Origin: Sipunculus nudus
Lineage: Eukaryota; Annelida; Sipuncula; Golfingiida; Sipunculidae
Assembly (NCBI GenBank): GCA_026874595.1
Contig: CM049317.1
Location: forward strand, 36,362,901 to 36,426,900
Length of the DNA stretch: 64,000 nt
Direction: 5' to 3'
The notes beneath the pieces were generated by a model. It was not told where the DNA came from. It worked only from the letters and a program-made list of their open reading frames with translations, and made no database searches. Positions 1 to 10,100 of the stretch are shown here, piece by piece. Both the position numbers and the translations under genes were made by a program. Position 1 is the first letter of the stretch, and each line of letters opens with the position of its first letter.

Positions 1-1791
1 TGTTGTATACCACACTGGAGTTGGCCATCGTGGGTCAATCATCACTGCTTCTGCTCTCTCCTTCCGAATTTTTCTTCAGTACAGCCGGAATAACAATAAA
101 AGGGCAAAATATATAGCAAAGTTCATAACTATTCCATGGTACTGTAAAAGCATCTATTGCAATGGAGTTAGGGTCAGGTTTCCAGGCAATGTATTGGTTC
201 AATTGGCAATTATATCCGGATGCAAACAAATCAATGGCTGGGTATCCAACAATTGTTTGTGATAGTTTTGAACACATCAGGGTTCAGTTTCCCTTCTGTT
301 TTGTCATCAAATACCCTGGATTGTTTGTCTGCCAATGTATTATGTCTGCCTGGTATGTGTGCTACAGACAGCCATAACTTTCTCTCTTTAGCCCAGAACC
401 AAATAAGTCTTGCTATCAAATTGCATGCTTGAGAGTGGGATCCTCCCATGTGTTTAACATAAGACACTGCTGTAACATTGTCAGATTTTATTAGGACGTG
501 TGTCCCTTAAGTCATTGCACAGTGACTGTAGCCCCATTAGGATAGCTTTCAGCTCAAGAACATTAATATTTGTATCTTGTGTTTCACTGATAGTCCATCT
601 GCCCCCTGTGCTCTGCATGTCATCTCTGGTTGCCCCCAGCCCTCAAGGGAAGCATCTGTTGTTAGAGTGCACATTGGATGAATTCTCTGAATGGGCTTAC
701 AAGATGTATGGATGTTATGTTTCCACCAAATTATATCTTCTTTAGCTAAGGTGGAGAGCACCATGCGAGCGTCAAAATTACCACGATTAACCTTGAGTGC
801 AATATACTTCTCTATTTCCAACTGTCTATAGTACAACTGTCAATATTGCACACCTGGAAAACAGGTTACCATCAGACCAATTAGTGTAGCCACCTCCCTG
901 ATAGTTGTCTGTTTTACAGTCAATAAACATTCTTCTTTGTCAGTGAGCCTGTTTATTTTGTCTATATTTACACTCACTGTCATTGATTCTGAGTCAATTA
1001 AAAAAAACTAAATGTTCTAGTTGTTTATTGGATGAGAGCATCGATTTCTCATAATTCACAATAAAACCAAGTGATTCCAGCATATGTACTGTATGCATGA
1101 CACTTTGTTTACAGCTGTCATAACTGTTGCCCACAATAAGACAGTCATCCAAATATCCTGAGATACAGTGTCCATTTTCTCTTAAATTTGCCAAAACTGG
1201 TTTCAATAGTTTAGTCAACATTCTTGGACCAGAGGATAAGCCATTAGGCAAGCAAGTAAATTCATACAGTTGGCAGTTCCACACAAATTTGATGTATTTT
1301 CTGTCTTTCAGTGCAATAGGTACTGTATAATAAGCATCACACAAGTCTACAAAGGCCAAGAAGCAAGAAGGGGAGATCATGTTGATACATGATTGTAGTG
1401 TGTTCATTTTAAAATGATGGTATTCTACGAACTCATTGAAAGATTTCAAATTTAGAATTATTCTCAGTTTCCCATTTTTCATCGGTCTAGTAAAAATTTT
1501 TGATACAAATTGATCTGGTTCATGGCAGGATTTTACAATAATGCCTTTATGCAACATATTCTGTATCTCAGCGTCTATTGCCTCAAATTCTGATGAATTT
1601 ACAAACCAGACAGGTGTAAAACTTTGAAATGGTGTATTAACAAAATTAATTTGCATGCCACTAACAGTGCTCAGGATATTGCTGTCCCTGGTGAGACGTT
1701 TCCAGTTGTAGAGAAAATGTTTAAGTTTACCGGCTGGCTTATGAACATCGGGGGCTTGAGGACTTACATGAGTGGCATAAGTAACAGGCAC
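1..1791 (-). pseudogene. DIRS-type retrotransposon RT-RNase H polyprotein, broken and cut by the window edge
   Basis: Reverse transcriptase and RNase H of a tyrosine-recombinase (DIRS-like) retrotransposon, which copies element RNA to DNA. The longest open piece (994-1791) has the RT core: block A VDLCDAYYTVPI, block B LPNGLSSGPRMLTKLLKP and the catalytic block C SGYLDDCLIVG, so the YxDD aspartates are intact. RNase H follows in other frames: LTTDASLEGWG with its acidic residue (549-836) and AHIPGRHNTLADKQSR (231-467). A connection block with DLFAS and KPDP lies at 35-277. The frame breaks near 990, 840, 550-470 and 240, so the gene is dead as read. The LPxGLSSxPR wording and the lack of a Ty1- or Ty3-type integrase are typical of DIRS. 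The tyrosine recombinase would lie beyond position 1. An ATG at 1791 is the first possible start of the open piece but the true start is uncertain. Confidence 0.88.
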
Positions 1792-2054
1792 TGTAACTGA
1801 AGGAACATGTACATCACCAGTGTGTTAGCTGGTGTCAGTACTGTGGAGTGTGGCGGCTCCTGTTTTGTTTTCTGTTCTTGCAGCCGGCGTTGTTCCAGTT
1901 GCTGGACTTGAAGGTTGACTGTTCGTAAGTCGAAGCTAAAAAGGCTTCTTATGACTGTTACCCTAGTTATATGGCCTGAATCTTTTTCCCTTACCGGAAT
2001 ATGACGGCTAACTTTTGATTTGGTTGGTCACTTTCTGAGTATCGGTCAACTCTT

Positions 2055-2748
2055 TCACCACCGCCGGTAGATCATCACCAAAAAGGTACTGTGTGACCGT
2101 CTGTTTGCTGAGCATAAAGGCTTGACACTGTCAGCATTTCCAGATTTCAAGATTTCCTTGCGCCTGGTGTTGATTTCGGCGTTAGAAGCCGCTAGCAGAG
2201 ATAAACTATCTGACAGCGTCTGCAGTAAGTCCCGGCCTGATGGCATATCATTAAAACCTCTAAGAGCTCCCATCACCTGGTTTATCAGTCCTGTCAAAAC
2301 GGTTATTGATTTCACCAAGGGTGATTGAGCCCTTTGAAATTTTAGGTCCTTGGACCGCAACGCGTCACTGGCGTGTGTCCTGATCTCTCGCTGGCATTTC
2401 GGCACTTGCAGGAATTGACAGTTCTCAGGCTGCGTGTATTTATCCTTTAGGTCTGTCAGTTTTTGTTCCGACACGCATGTGGACATGAGTGTGTTAACTT
2501 TATCCGTCAGGAGAGCTGCAGCCCGCCGGTTGACGCTTGTTTGGCCTAGCGCAAGTGGCGTCAACTTTGCCCTTGCTGGTGCCACCTTTACCCTCTGATC
2601 GCGGTTGCCGCGCTTCTTTCATAGTGTTTTGCTTTTTCGTACAAGTGTTACCGCTTGGCGATTCACCGTACATATCATTGTCCATGCTATCAACGATAGC
2701 GCTGACCAGATCAGCTCTTGGCTGAATACATGGTGGTCTGTCCGCCAT
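2055..2748 (-). pseudogene. DIRS-type Gag-like ORF1 with a frameshift
   Basis: Upstream partner of the RT-RNase H gene on the same strand, about 260 bases away. Two overlapping open pieces, 2500-2748 (starting MADRPP) and 2055-2585, are in different frames and together make one Gag-like protein, implying a single frameshift around 2540-2590. The N-terminal part is polar and Lys/Arg-rich (KEARQPRSEGKGGTSKGK). The C-terminal part is largely helical, with a KDKYTQPENCQFLQVPK stretch that I recognise as a conserved block in DIRS ORF1 proteins. The function in this family is capsid-like packaging of element RNA. The local GC is higher than the surroundings, as expected of inserted coding DNA. Confidence 0.75.
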
Positions 2749-2759
2749 GGCTGTGTCAG

Positions 2760-3290
2760 TGCTGTGGTCGTAGGCCCAAAATTAAAAGGCTAAAAGGCGT
2801 TTTTAACGCGTTAGCCCAAACTCCTTACGCTGTTTAGATAAGTTGCTTATCGACGACTGTGTTTGATGAGTGATTTGACACTGCTGCAATGTAAAATCTA
2901 TGAGGAAACTAACTTTATATTCGTTGAAATAAAAAATACGTCCAGTCCTTTGAGAAGCAAGCTGCGCATTGACTTTTGGGTAGCTTTGTGCATCTCACGT
3001 GATCTCATATGCAAATGAGGGTGGTAGAATTACTAGATTGCAGCCAACCAAAACGCAATACATGAAATGAATCTGTAGCAAGTGCACTTATATAATTTAT
3101 GTATATTTAGTAAACGTAGTCTAACGCTAAGATTTTCGGCAATTTAACACTATATGAATGTAACATGATAAAAAATATCACTGTTATACATTTTCTGTTT
3201 TTCTGTTGGCTTGTATCACGATTCAAGTTGTGGTTACACATACAAATGTTCATTAAGTCGTGAACTCACGCCTAATCTGGCCCCTTTAGT
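2760..3290. other. Untranslated and flanking DNA upstream of the DIRS element
   Basis: No gene seen. The first ~150 bases probably belong to the 5' untranslated or terminal-repeat part of the DIRS element. The rest is AT-rich with no repeat I can pair inside the window. Confidence 0.4.
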
Positions 3291-3803
3291 TTCATTGTTG
3301 TGAAAATAGTTAGGGATTTAGGGCAACAAAAAATTGAAGAAGGATACTCATTGGCACAAGAAAGAATAACAGTTGGTTATTTTCTGTCATTAAATTAAAA
3401 ATAAATGTCGCTGGAGTTTGAGCAAATATAATACTAAAATGCGGGTCAGTCTTTTGGGCTATCTGTCAGATTTCCGTCAGTTTTCAGCGCGATTCGCAAA
3501 CAAATATCCCAGCCTTATATCTATCCAGGTATGTACTTTACCGGAAAGAAATATTGTTTCTTAAAAGTTCAAAGAAGAATAGAGATTGAGTGCTTTTTAA
3601 TGTCTAATGCAATATTATAATACCTTTCTAACTCAGTGCTAGTTTGGATTCCTTTCATTGTGCCAGACTGCAGCCAAAATTACAGAATTTTCGTATACAA
3701 AGTTATCAAATTAATATATTGGTCTAACATGAGAAACGCCTCCCGTGACGGTTGATCTAGATAATATATGGATACTTATTATAATGATAATGATAGTACT
3801 CAC

Positions 3804-3873
3804 AGGCTGGCCCGGAAGAAAATCCATATGCATCCGCGTAATTTGAGCAATGCCCATAGGCGTATGCAGTTTG
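3804..3873 (-). pseudogene. YGY exon family, copy A (acceptor changed)
   Basis: A 70-base exon-like segment. On the minus strand it reads QTAYAYGH, six variable residues, then ADAYGFSSGPA, and ends in phase 1 at a GTGAGT donor. Compared with copy B (55614-55683), the last eight codons before the donor differ only at synonymous third positions (GCA/GCT, GGG/GGA, CCA/CCG). The base pair that forms the acceptor AG in copy B is AA here, so this copy may not be spliced at that site. ATT-rich sequence follows the donor, as in the other copies. Protein family not recognised. Confidence 0.5.
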
Positions 3874-4085
3874 TTGGAAGATGATAACAATGTTAATGCT
3901 TTTGCTTCAGTTTTACCACATATGTTTCCTGAGCCTACTTAACGGAAATATGCTGAGAAGCGTTTTAGTTGCCTAGCTGATTTATGTGCAGTTTCAAGTA
4001 AGACAATATAAAGATCAATTAGACATGATGATTGTTGATACAATTGATGATTGATGTCAGATAACACGAGGACCATGAACTGAGC

Positions 4086-4153
4086 CCAATTGGTATTGTC
4101 TGCTCCGGCACCTTTGTTGTACTGATTTATGAAATTATTCTTATGGCAAGCCA
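4086..4153 (-). pseudogene. Conserved peptide block upstream of exon copy A
   Basis: Minus-strand reading ACHKNNFINQYNKGAGADN, ending NTNW. Copy 2 at about 55900-55975 reads PCQKNNFVNQYNKGTGADN, then NTNW. Both lie upstream of a YGY exon. After TNW the two copies differ by a one-base indel, so any coding constraint stops there. An AG preceded by a CTTTC tract at 4154-4155 could be an acceptor, but the corresponding site in copy 2 is in a different phase. It may be a second exon of the same unknown gene, or simply part of a duplicated repeat. Confidence 0.3.
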
Positions 4154-4169
4154 CTGAAAGGTATTCCTC

Positions 4170-4700
4170 CTCACTGAGGGGATACGTAATGTATTATTAT
4201 TATTACTATCATTAGAAGCACTGTTACTTCAACCTAAACAGAAATTTCCACGACAGGTCGCCATGTGCTCCCCCTATAAGGGTGGTGTCCTTTCATTGGT
4301 CAAGTATATTAAATAATGTATGCAGCTGCATTGTCTCTTGAAATGAGATTTTTGTCTGATCGACTGGCCGATCCGTTGAAATATGCAATACGTGATTCGT
4401 GGGAAGCTGTTAACCTTTTGTGTGTCGGTCATGCACATTCGAAGATCTCGAGGTACCAGGTCCACCTACTATCCTGAGGGCTAGAACTGGCGCCAAATGA
4501 GACAAATCTGTCTGTTTAAAAAAAAAAAAAACAAAAAACAAATCAAACCTTGGGATAAGTTTCTTTTCTCGATTTTGACTATATTTCGGTCCTTTAAGGC
4601 TTTTTTCAGGTAATTTCAGATGAATCAAACAGTTGTATTTCCACTTATTTCATGTGCTGTTTGAAGTCTTGACCAATCAGCTAGGCCATATGCCTAAGAT
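4170..4700. other. Unassigned AT-rich interval
   Basis: No gene seen. It holds an A12 run near 4517-4529. The short ORFs here have no recognisable domain. Confidence 0.4.
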
Positions 4701-4919
4701 GTTCAGTTGACCTTGACATGTATATTACTAATCATGGACCAGGTTTTTTTGCTCAGCTGACTGTTAGTAATCTGGGCTATAGCGATCACATATTGTCCGG
4801 TGTCCGTCCGGCCGGCCATCCGTCCGTTAACAGGGCACAAATCATATCCGTTAGGCCTAGAAACTTCTGACTGTACATCCAGGGAGGTCCTGGGCAAATC
4901 TCCTTGGAAACCCAAAATT

Positions 4920-4934
4920 AGGTCATGGTGACCT
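4920..4934. promoter_or_regulatory. Perfect inverted-repeat-3 nuclear receptor site
   Basis: AGGTCATGGTGACCT is the full AGGTCAnnnTGACCT palindrome bound by estrogen-receptor-type nuclear receptors. It sits inside a tandem repeat, and use is unproven. Confidence 0.35.
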
Positions 4935-5075
4935 ATATTTTGCGACCTAGGACCGGAATCATGATTGTGAACATCCAGACAGTAAGACGCGGCACACATT
5001 GTATTCATCAGGCCTAGAAACCCCTGACCTCCCTTTTGGGACATCCTAGGCAAACGTACTTGGAAACCTGAAACT

Positions 5076-5090
5076 TGGTCACTGTGACCT
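5076..5090. promoter_or_regulatory. Near-perfect inverted-repeat-3 nuclear receptor site
   Basis: TGGTCACTGTGACCT keeps the GGTCAnnnTGACC core and lacks only the outer A of the left half-site. It is the middle of three periodic sites. Confidence 0.3.
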
Positions 5091-5223
5091 GTATTCTGTG
5101 ACCTATAGGAAAATATGAGCACCCTGAATGTCAGATGGGGAGAAATCGTATCTGTGAGGCCTTGTATCTTCTAACACAATATCCTGGGAGTTTCTAAGCA
5201 AATCTTGCGAGAATTCTGAAATA

Positions 5224-5238
5224 AGGTCATGATGACCT
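5224..5238. promoter_or_regulatory. Perfect inverted-repeat-3 nuclear receptor site
   Basis: AGGTCATGATGACCT matches AGGTCAnnnTGACCT exactly. It is the third periodic copy. Confidence 0.35.
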
Positions 5239-5319
5239 ATATTTTATGACCTTCGGGCCGAAAACAAGGTTATACAGAACAGACAGTCAGAAGGGGCATA
5301 AATTGAATTAATATGGCCT

Positions 5320-6640
5320 ATAATCAGTTGCACAAAAAGAACATCTATCATGATCATTGACCCTCCATTTGAAAAGCTCAGATACGGCTAACATCGGGCA
5401 GTGTTCTAAAATGGAACTGACGTATATACATATCGGAAGTTACTTTGTGTACATGCAGAGCAGCATCTCTCAAATCAAACTCCGGATAAACAATTTAAGT
5501 CTCATTTTTTTCTTTATTCGCTTGCTCAGCAGTTTTCTATGTATTATATATCTATAAATGAGTTTAAAACCTGCTTTGGACAAGTCAATAATTGTATCTT
5601 TCATCGCCATGATTAAAATGCTCTCAGGTAAATATAAATCAAACTTTAAAGAAGTATTGCTGCTCGGTAGCAATGATTTCAATTTTGGAGGTATTGCATG
5701 TTAAACTGACAACCAATGTATAAAATATATTTTGTAGGCAATACTTGACGAATCTACAAAAACAATTAAATATGTTTCCTGTCCGTTGGCATGGTAAACA
5801 TTGTGAACATATTTTATTCCTTAATTATCCAGGCTCTTAAAATAAACTAATTTCCTTCAACTTGCGTGTACTTATTCCACATCTGTTGAAGGAAAGTAGC
5901 CTCTATATTAGCGGGCCCAATTGAGGTTAACTTTATCCATAGTTTGAAACATTTTATCATAAAATTTAGGAATTTTTCTTTGTATATTGCTGCCATCAAA
6001 ATTCGAACTCATGTTTTTCATGCCGTCTATTCTGTAGGAATAGTGATCAGCTATGGCTGTACATTTTGTATTTTTTCAACCTTTTCCTTCTGGTTAAACA
6101 AGTTACCCTCTGACTTTCTGAATCACTTTCATTATCTGATAAATTAACGCCACCGTTTTCCTGCTTACAAATAGGTACCACATATTTAAGTTTTGGTTTG
6201 CCATATAAAATCCACGATACATTTTTTTTATATTCCTTATAAAACCGAGAGGTGGATCCATCATGTACAATATATATAGTAACTTAGACACACCGAACGT
6301 TTTTGCAACTACATTTCTGCCAATTATTTTCAAGGCATTTGGTTTTCATATATTGAATAATACTCGGATCTTACTATGAACATTTTCAAAATTTAGCAAG
6401 TTGCCGAGATCCTGTTTATATGCACGATATATATATGTTTTATTGCATCTGTAAGTGGATTAACCCATTTAAACCGGCTATGATACTTGACTATGATCTC
6501 CCTAGCCATGCCATTTTATATTTATTGTAATTAATTTCTATTGAGGAACATTCCTTAAATCTTTCTTAAATTTTACATACCGCAAAAATGTCGTGTCATC
6601 GGCACATACGCATTGTTTAAAAGTTACCAATATAAATGCT
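5320..6640. other. Unassigned AT-rich interval with one hairpin
   Basis: No gene seen. An 11-bp inverted repeat (TTTCCTTCAAC at 5850-5860, GTTGAAGGAAA at 5884-5894) is the only clear structure. Confidence 0.4.
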
Positions 6641-6710
6641 GTCACACCACACACACAGCGGACATACATTCCAAACTACTTTCACACTGAAAGTCCACAA
6701 TACCACCCGT

Positions 6711-7112
6711 TGTCTGAATTGAAGAACACGTTTTATTCCGGTAACATCCAACAATTGGCCACCGTCGTCGTTGCTGGCTCCAATCTCACAATAACAAAGT
6801 CTTCAACAAACACAAATCACGTATATCTTCTAACGCCCTGATCGGCTGCAACTATCTAAACCCTCTCCAGGACTAATACTGTCCTCGCGGAATTTATAAC
6901 ACACCCCACTCGGTGTTTAACTATATAACGACCCGTCGCCAGTTGACGATAGCTTCCAAATTCATTCACTTCTCTCTTTCTAACCCGGCCTTGACACCGC
7001 CCTATTTATACCTGGGTAACCGTAACTTCTAGAAGTCTCTAGAATAATCAGGTCGTTTTTGTCAAGACTAGCACCTACAGGATTTTCTAGAATTTACCTA
7101 TTGAAAATAACA
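6711..7112 (-). mobile_element. LTR-like block with TATA box and polyadenylation signal
   Basis: Read on the minus strand this block has, in order, three TTCTAGAA-type sites, a TATAAATAG box (7002-7010) and AATAAA (6732-6737) about 270 bases downstream. That spacing fits the U3-R-U5 layout of an LTR, and a similar layout is seen in the solo LTR at 60154-60894. Possible ends are TGTTATTTTC (at 7112) or TGTAGGTGC (at 7079), and CAGACA (at 6711). No target duplication could be matched, so the ends are provisional. It could instead be the promoter of a host gene whose coding part is not visible. Confidence 0.4.
7027..7092 (-). promoter_or_regulatory. Cluster of heat-shock-element-like sites upstream of a TATA box
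   Basis: TTCTAGAA occurs at 7027-7034 and 7085-7092, and CTCTAGAA at 7037-7044. TTCnnGAA is the heat-shock factor core. On the minus strand they lie about 17-82 bases upstream of TATAAATAG, the usual geometry of heat-inducible promoters. Activity is inferred only. Confidence 0.35.
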
Positions 7113-7114
7113 CA

Positions 7115-10100
7115 TTGCCTGAAATCTTTAGACCTTTCTGTCATCTAATTATAATAAATCATGATACAGTAAGTCCATTTATTTACAAAATGAACAATAT
7201 AGTATTGAATAATCCACCAGCGTCGTCGGCACGGATGTACACAAATAGGATGATAACAACAACTGACAACTTTACCAACTTTACTCCGTCTATTCAGCTA
7301 CACTTTATGATCTGATATTCCAATTTTATATTAACTGACCTGTTAATGCAACGTATAAATTATGTTTTCCCTAACTTATTTCATTATTTTATAAAATTCC
7401 ATTTGACATAGACTAGGCGGGTTGCACATTTGTGTCAAATGCATTTAAGAGCATTGGATTCTTTAATCATTATTGCCAAAACTTCAATTACAAGTTAAAA
7501 TAAATATGAAGCCAATGGGTCTCCCTGTCGGGTGTCCCTCTCTAGATCGAAATATCCTGTCGTGTAACAGTAATTAATTACGCAACTTTTGAAACCTTTA
7601 TGCAATCACTTGGCCCATAGAATAAAGGTTGCTGCATTTTTTTGCGAAGAGAATTATCTGTTTATTTTCTGAGAAACAATAATCAATGACATCTTATACA
7701 ACCAGGTTAGAATCTACAAGAGCTTGTGGTGGGAGTCGCTTCCTTTTTAATAATCGATCATAGGTTTGAGCGAACCGACCGATGATCGATTATTAATCGG
7801 TTCAGAAATCGCAAGAAAATTACAGGCCCATATATTTTTGTGTGTAAAACTTTTTAAAAAGTAAATGAAAGGTAAAAATTTAAATAATCGTGTTTGATCT
7901 ATTTATATAACGTTAACTGCCCAAATGCTTTGGGGTAAGTATTTCTATATGTTTTTGGTTTGAAAAACTAAGTCACGTCGGTTTGATTTTCAGTGCCATT
8001 TATCAGCTTGATCATATTAAAAAAATTTCACAGACATCGACATTTTGCATCCGAAGGGTGATACTCTGATATATATACCAGTAGTTGTGTGTAATTTAAG
8101 ACCATACTGACGATACAATGTTAGGTTGGTGATGTCCCCACCTTGTATCACAAGCAGTAGTTGATTGCGTAGCTGACAATGTTCTAAGACCAGTTTGATA
8201 TTAGAAGTCTTTGTTCAACAGCAAACGATCTGGGACAGTCTATCTCTCTCTCACAGAGAGTGCCGCCCAAAGCGTATAACAATTATTTCGAGGTCTTTTG
8301 TTTCCCAACTGTTTTACCAGCTTTCGTGCAGAACATGGGTCAAACATTTGTGAAGAGTGTTTTTTTTATAGTAAATGGTTTTCGAAAACTCAGTATATCT
8401 TATGGTAATACCCTGTGTATTTTTCTTTAGTTCTTCAATAAACAGAGAATAGACAGCCTAGCTTAATTTCACGTTCTGATTTTAAATATGTAGACTGTAC
8501 CCAATATTTAAGATGTATAATGATACATCCTCGTAAGATGTTTTACCGATATTAAATGTTTAAAGTGCTTTTTTTATGTATCACCTTTCTAAAGTGTCGG
8601 TTATAGTTCGTATTCGATTTGTAATAAAAGCCCAGTAGGCGTTTTTTAAAAGTTATAAAATGCACTATATCCTTAATAAGCCGGATATTTTCTCCTCTTT
8701 CCTTTACAGAGGCTGTATGGCTTCCGTCTACCAGTTTTGAAGTTGTTTAAACGATAAGCTAAATATTTTTTCAATTATTTTGTAATCCATTGGCGATGAA
8801 GTTATGGGTGTGGTGTAAAAATGTAATGTATATGTTTATAGAAATATTCTTTTATGCAGAAGTACGTTTGATTCATACTGTGATCTGTGAGGATCAAAGG
8901 CAAGAGGTGGGATATAAAATAATATTATTAGACACAAAAGAGTGCGAGAACTAAAGTCTATGTGTCATCATGCAGAATTAATCATCTGGCCTCGGTTAAG
9001 TTTATTTATATATATTGTTTTCCCCTCTGGTTTCAGACCGGTTATTTGTTTACATGATATGACCCGGCCTGGAATGTTTGCGTCACGGTTTCATATCGTG
9101 ACACGTGATGCGTCAGTCCTTGACACCAGGCCTTGATTAACTCACTGGTCTATCAACATTTATGATCTGTTCATATTTAATCACCATTGGCCTTTTTAGA
9201 AACTGTTTATTTTATGAGGAAAGTGACTTAGTAATCCTGGATTAAAGCAGGGACTATCAAAATAAGAAAATGTAATAAGTATTGAGAGAATCTTTACCGT
9301 GTATCTAATTACTGTAACACCTCTCGGCGAATATGATTTTCCATAAACACTTATTAGGTATAGCTACTTCTTAGGTAACCTGTTACTTTGGATATATGCG
9401 GCTGTGGTGTATAAAGCTATGATCCTTACAGAAGAAAGATGAATTAATACTGAACTCAGCCAGCGTATACTCCCTGAGGAATATGGGATCATTATATCAC
9501 TTTAGCGGAAGACCGAGTAAATGTCAGTGGATATCTATTGATGGCAGTTCCCGTTGTGGTCATGTAGGTTGAATATGTTTATTACTCCATGTGTATATAT
9601 ATGATTTATCGAATGTAAATATCGGACAAGCATTCATTGTTAATATTGTAATATTACTGGAAATGAATTATTGTTTTTCCAATTTGATTACCCTAATTTT
9701 ATTATTAATATATATTATTTTACATATAATTCCAAAAGAGTACTTGTTAATTTATTTATTTCCCGTCTTATTGTGTAGAGTTGGTTGGAAAACATGCAAG
9801 ATAAAGAACACTGATGTATACAACGTACTCTCGGACGGGGTGTTGTAAGACACTCGTTAGTCAAACCTCACTTAGATGACCACCTCAGAAATGTGATAAT
9901 TTTATGTATGTGCCATTGGCACAAGTAGTCAATACAGTTAAATGAAAGCACAATAATATCCTTCTAAAAAATCTTCACACTTGTAACAAATTTCGTTTTT
10001 CCACGAGAAGGCAATTCTTGTTCGAATGCCGTATTTGAGATTTTACAATCTCTTATTAGCATAAGAAGAAACGAAACCTGTTTGAAATCATCACTGATTG

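Larger units (their letters stand above)
3300..4165. repeat. 0.9-kb dispersed unit, copy 1
   Basis: Direct homologue of 54770-55990, same orientation. Shared landmarks in the same order include GAATAACAGTTG, TACTTTACCxGAA, the CCGGAAGAAAATCCATA exon block, GATGATAACAATG, and a block reading AATTGGTATTGTCTGCTCCGG. Copy 2 is longer because of extra sequence between the two halves. The unit carries on its minus strand the exon-like segment at 3804-3873 and a second conserved peptide block at about 4086-4153. Confidence 0.8.
4780..5310. repeat. ~150-bp tandem units with palindromic TGACCT sites
   Basis: Three degenerate units share the order GGCCTxGxAxCTTCT, CCTxGGxAAxC, CTTGGAAACC and a palindromic block at 4920, 5076 and 5224 (spacings 156 and 148). 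The unit is introduced by a TCCGTCCGGCCGGCC-rich segment at 4798-4830. I associate this architecture with bivalve intergenic repeats. Confidence 0.75.

Noticed and set aside
5357-6333. Cluster of 60-76 codon hydrophobic frames
   Set aside because: Typical of AT-rich random DNA, with no domain or consistent strand.
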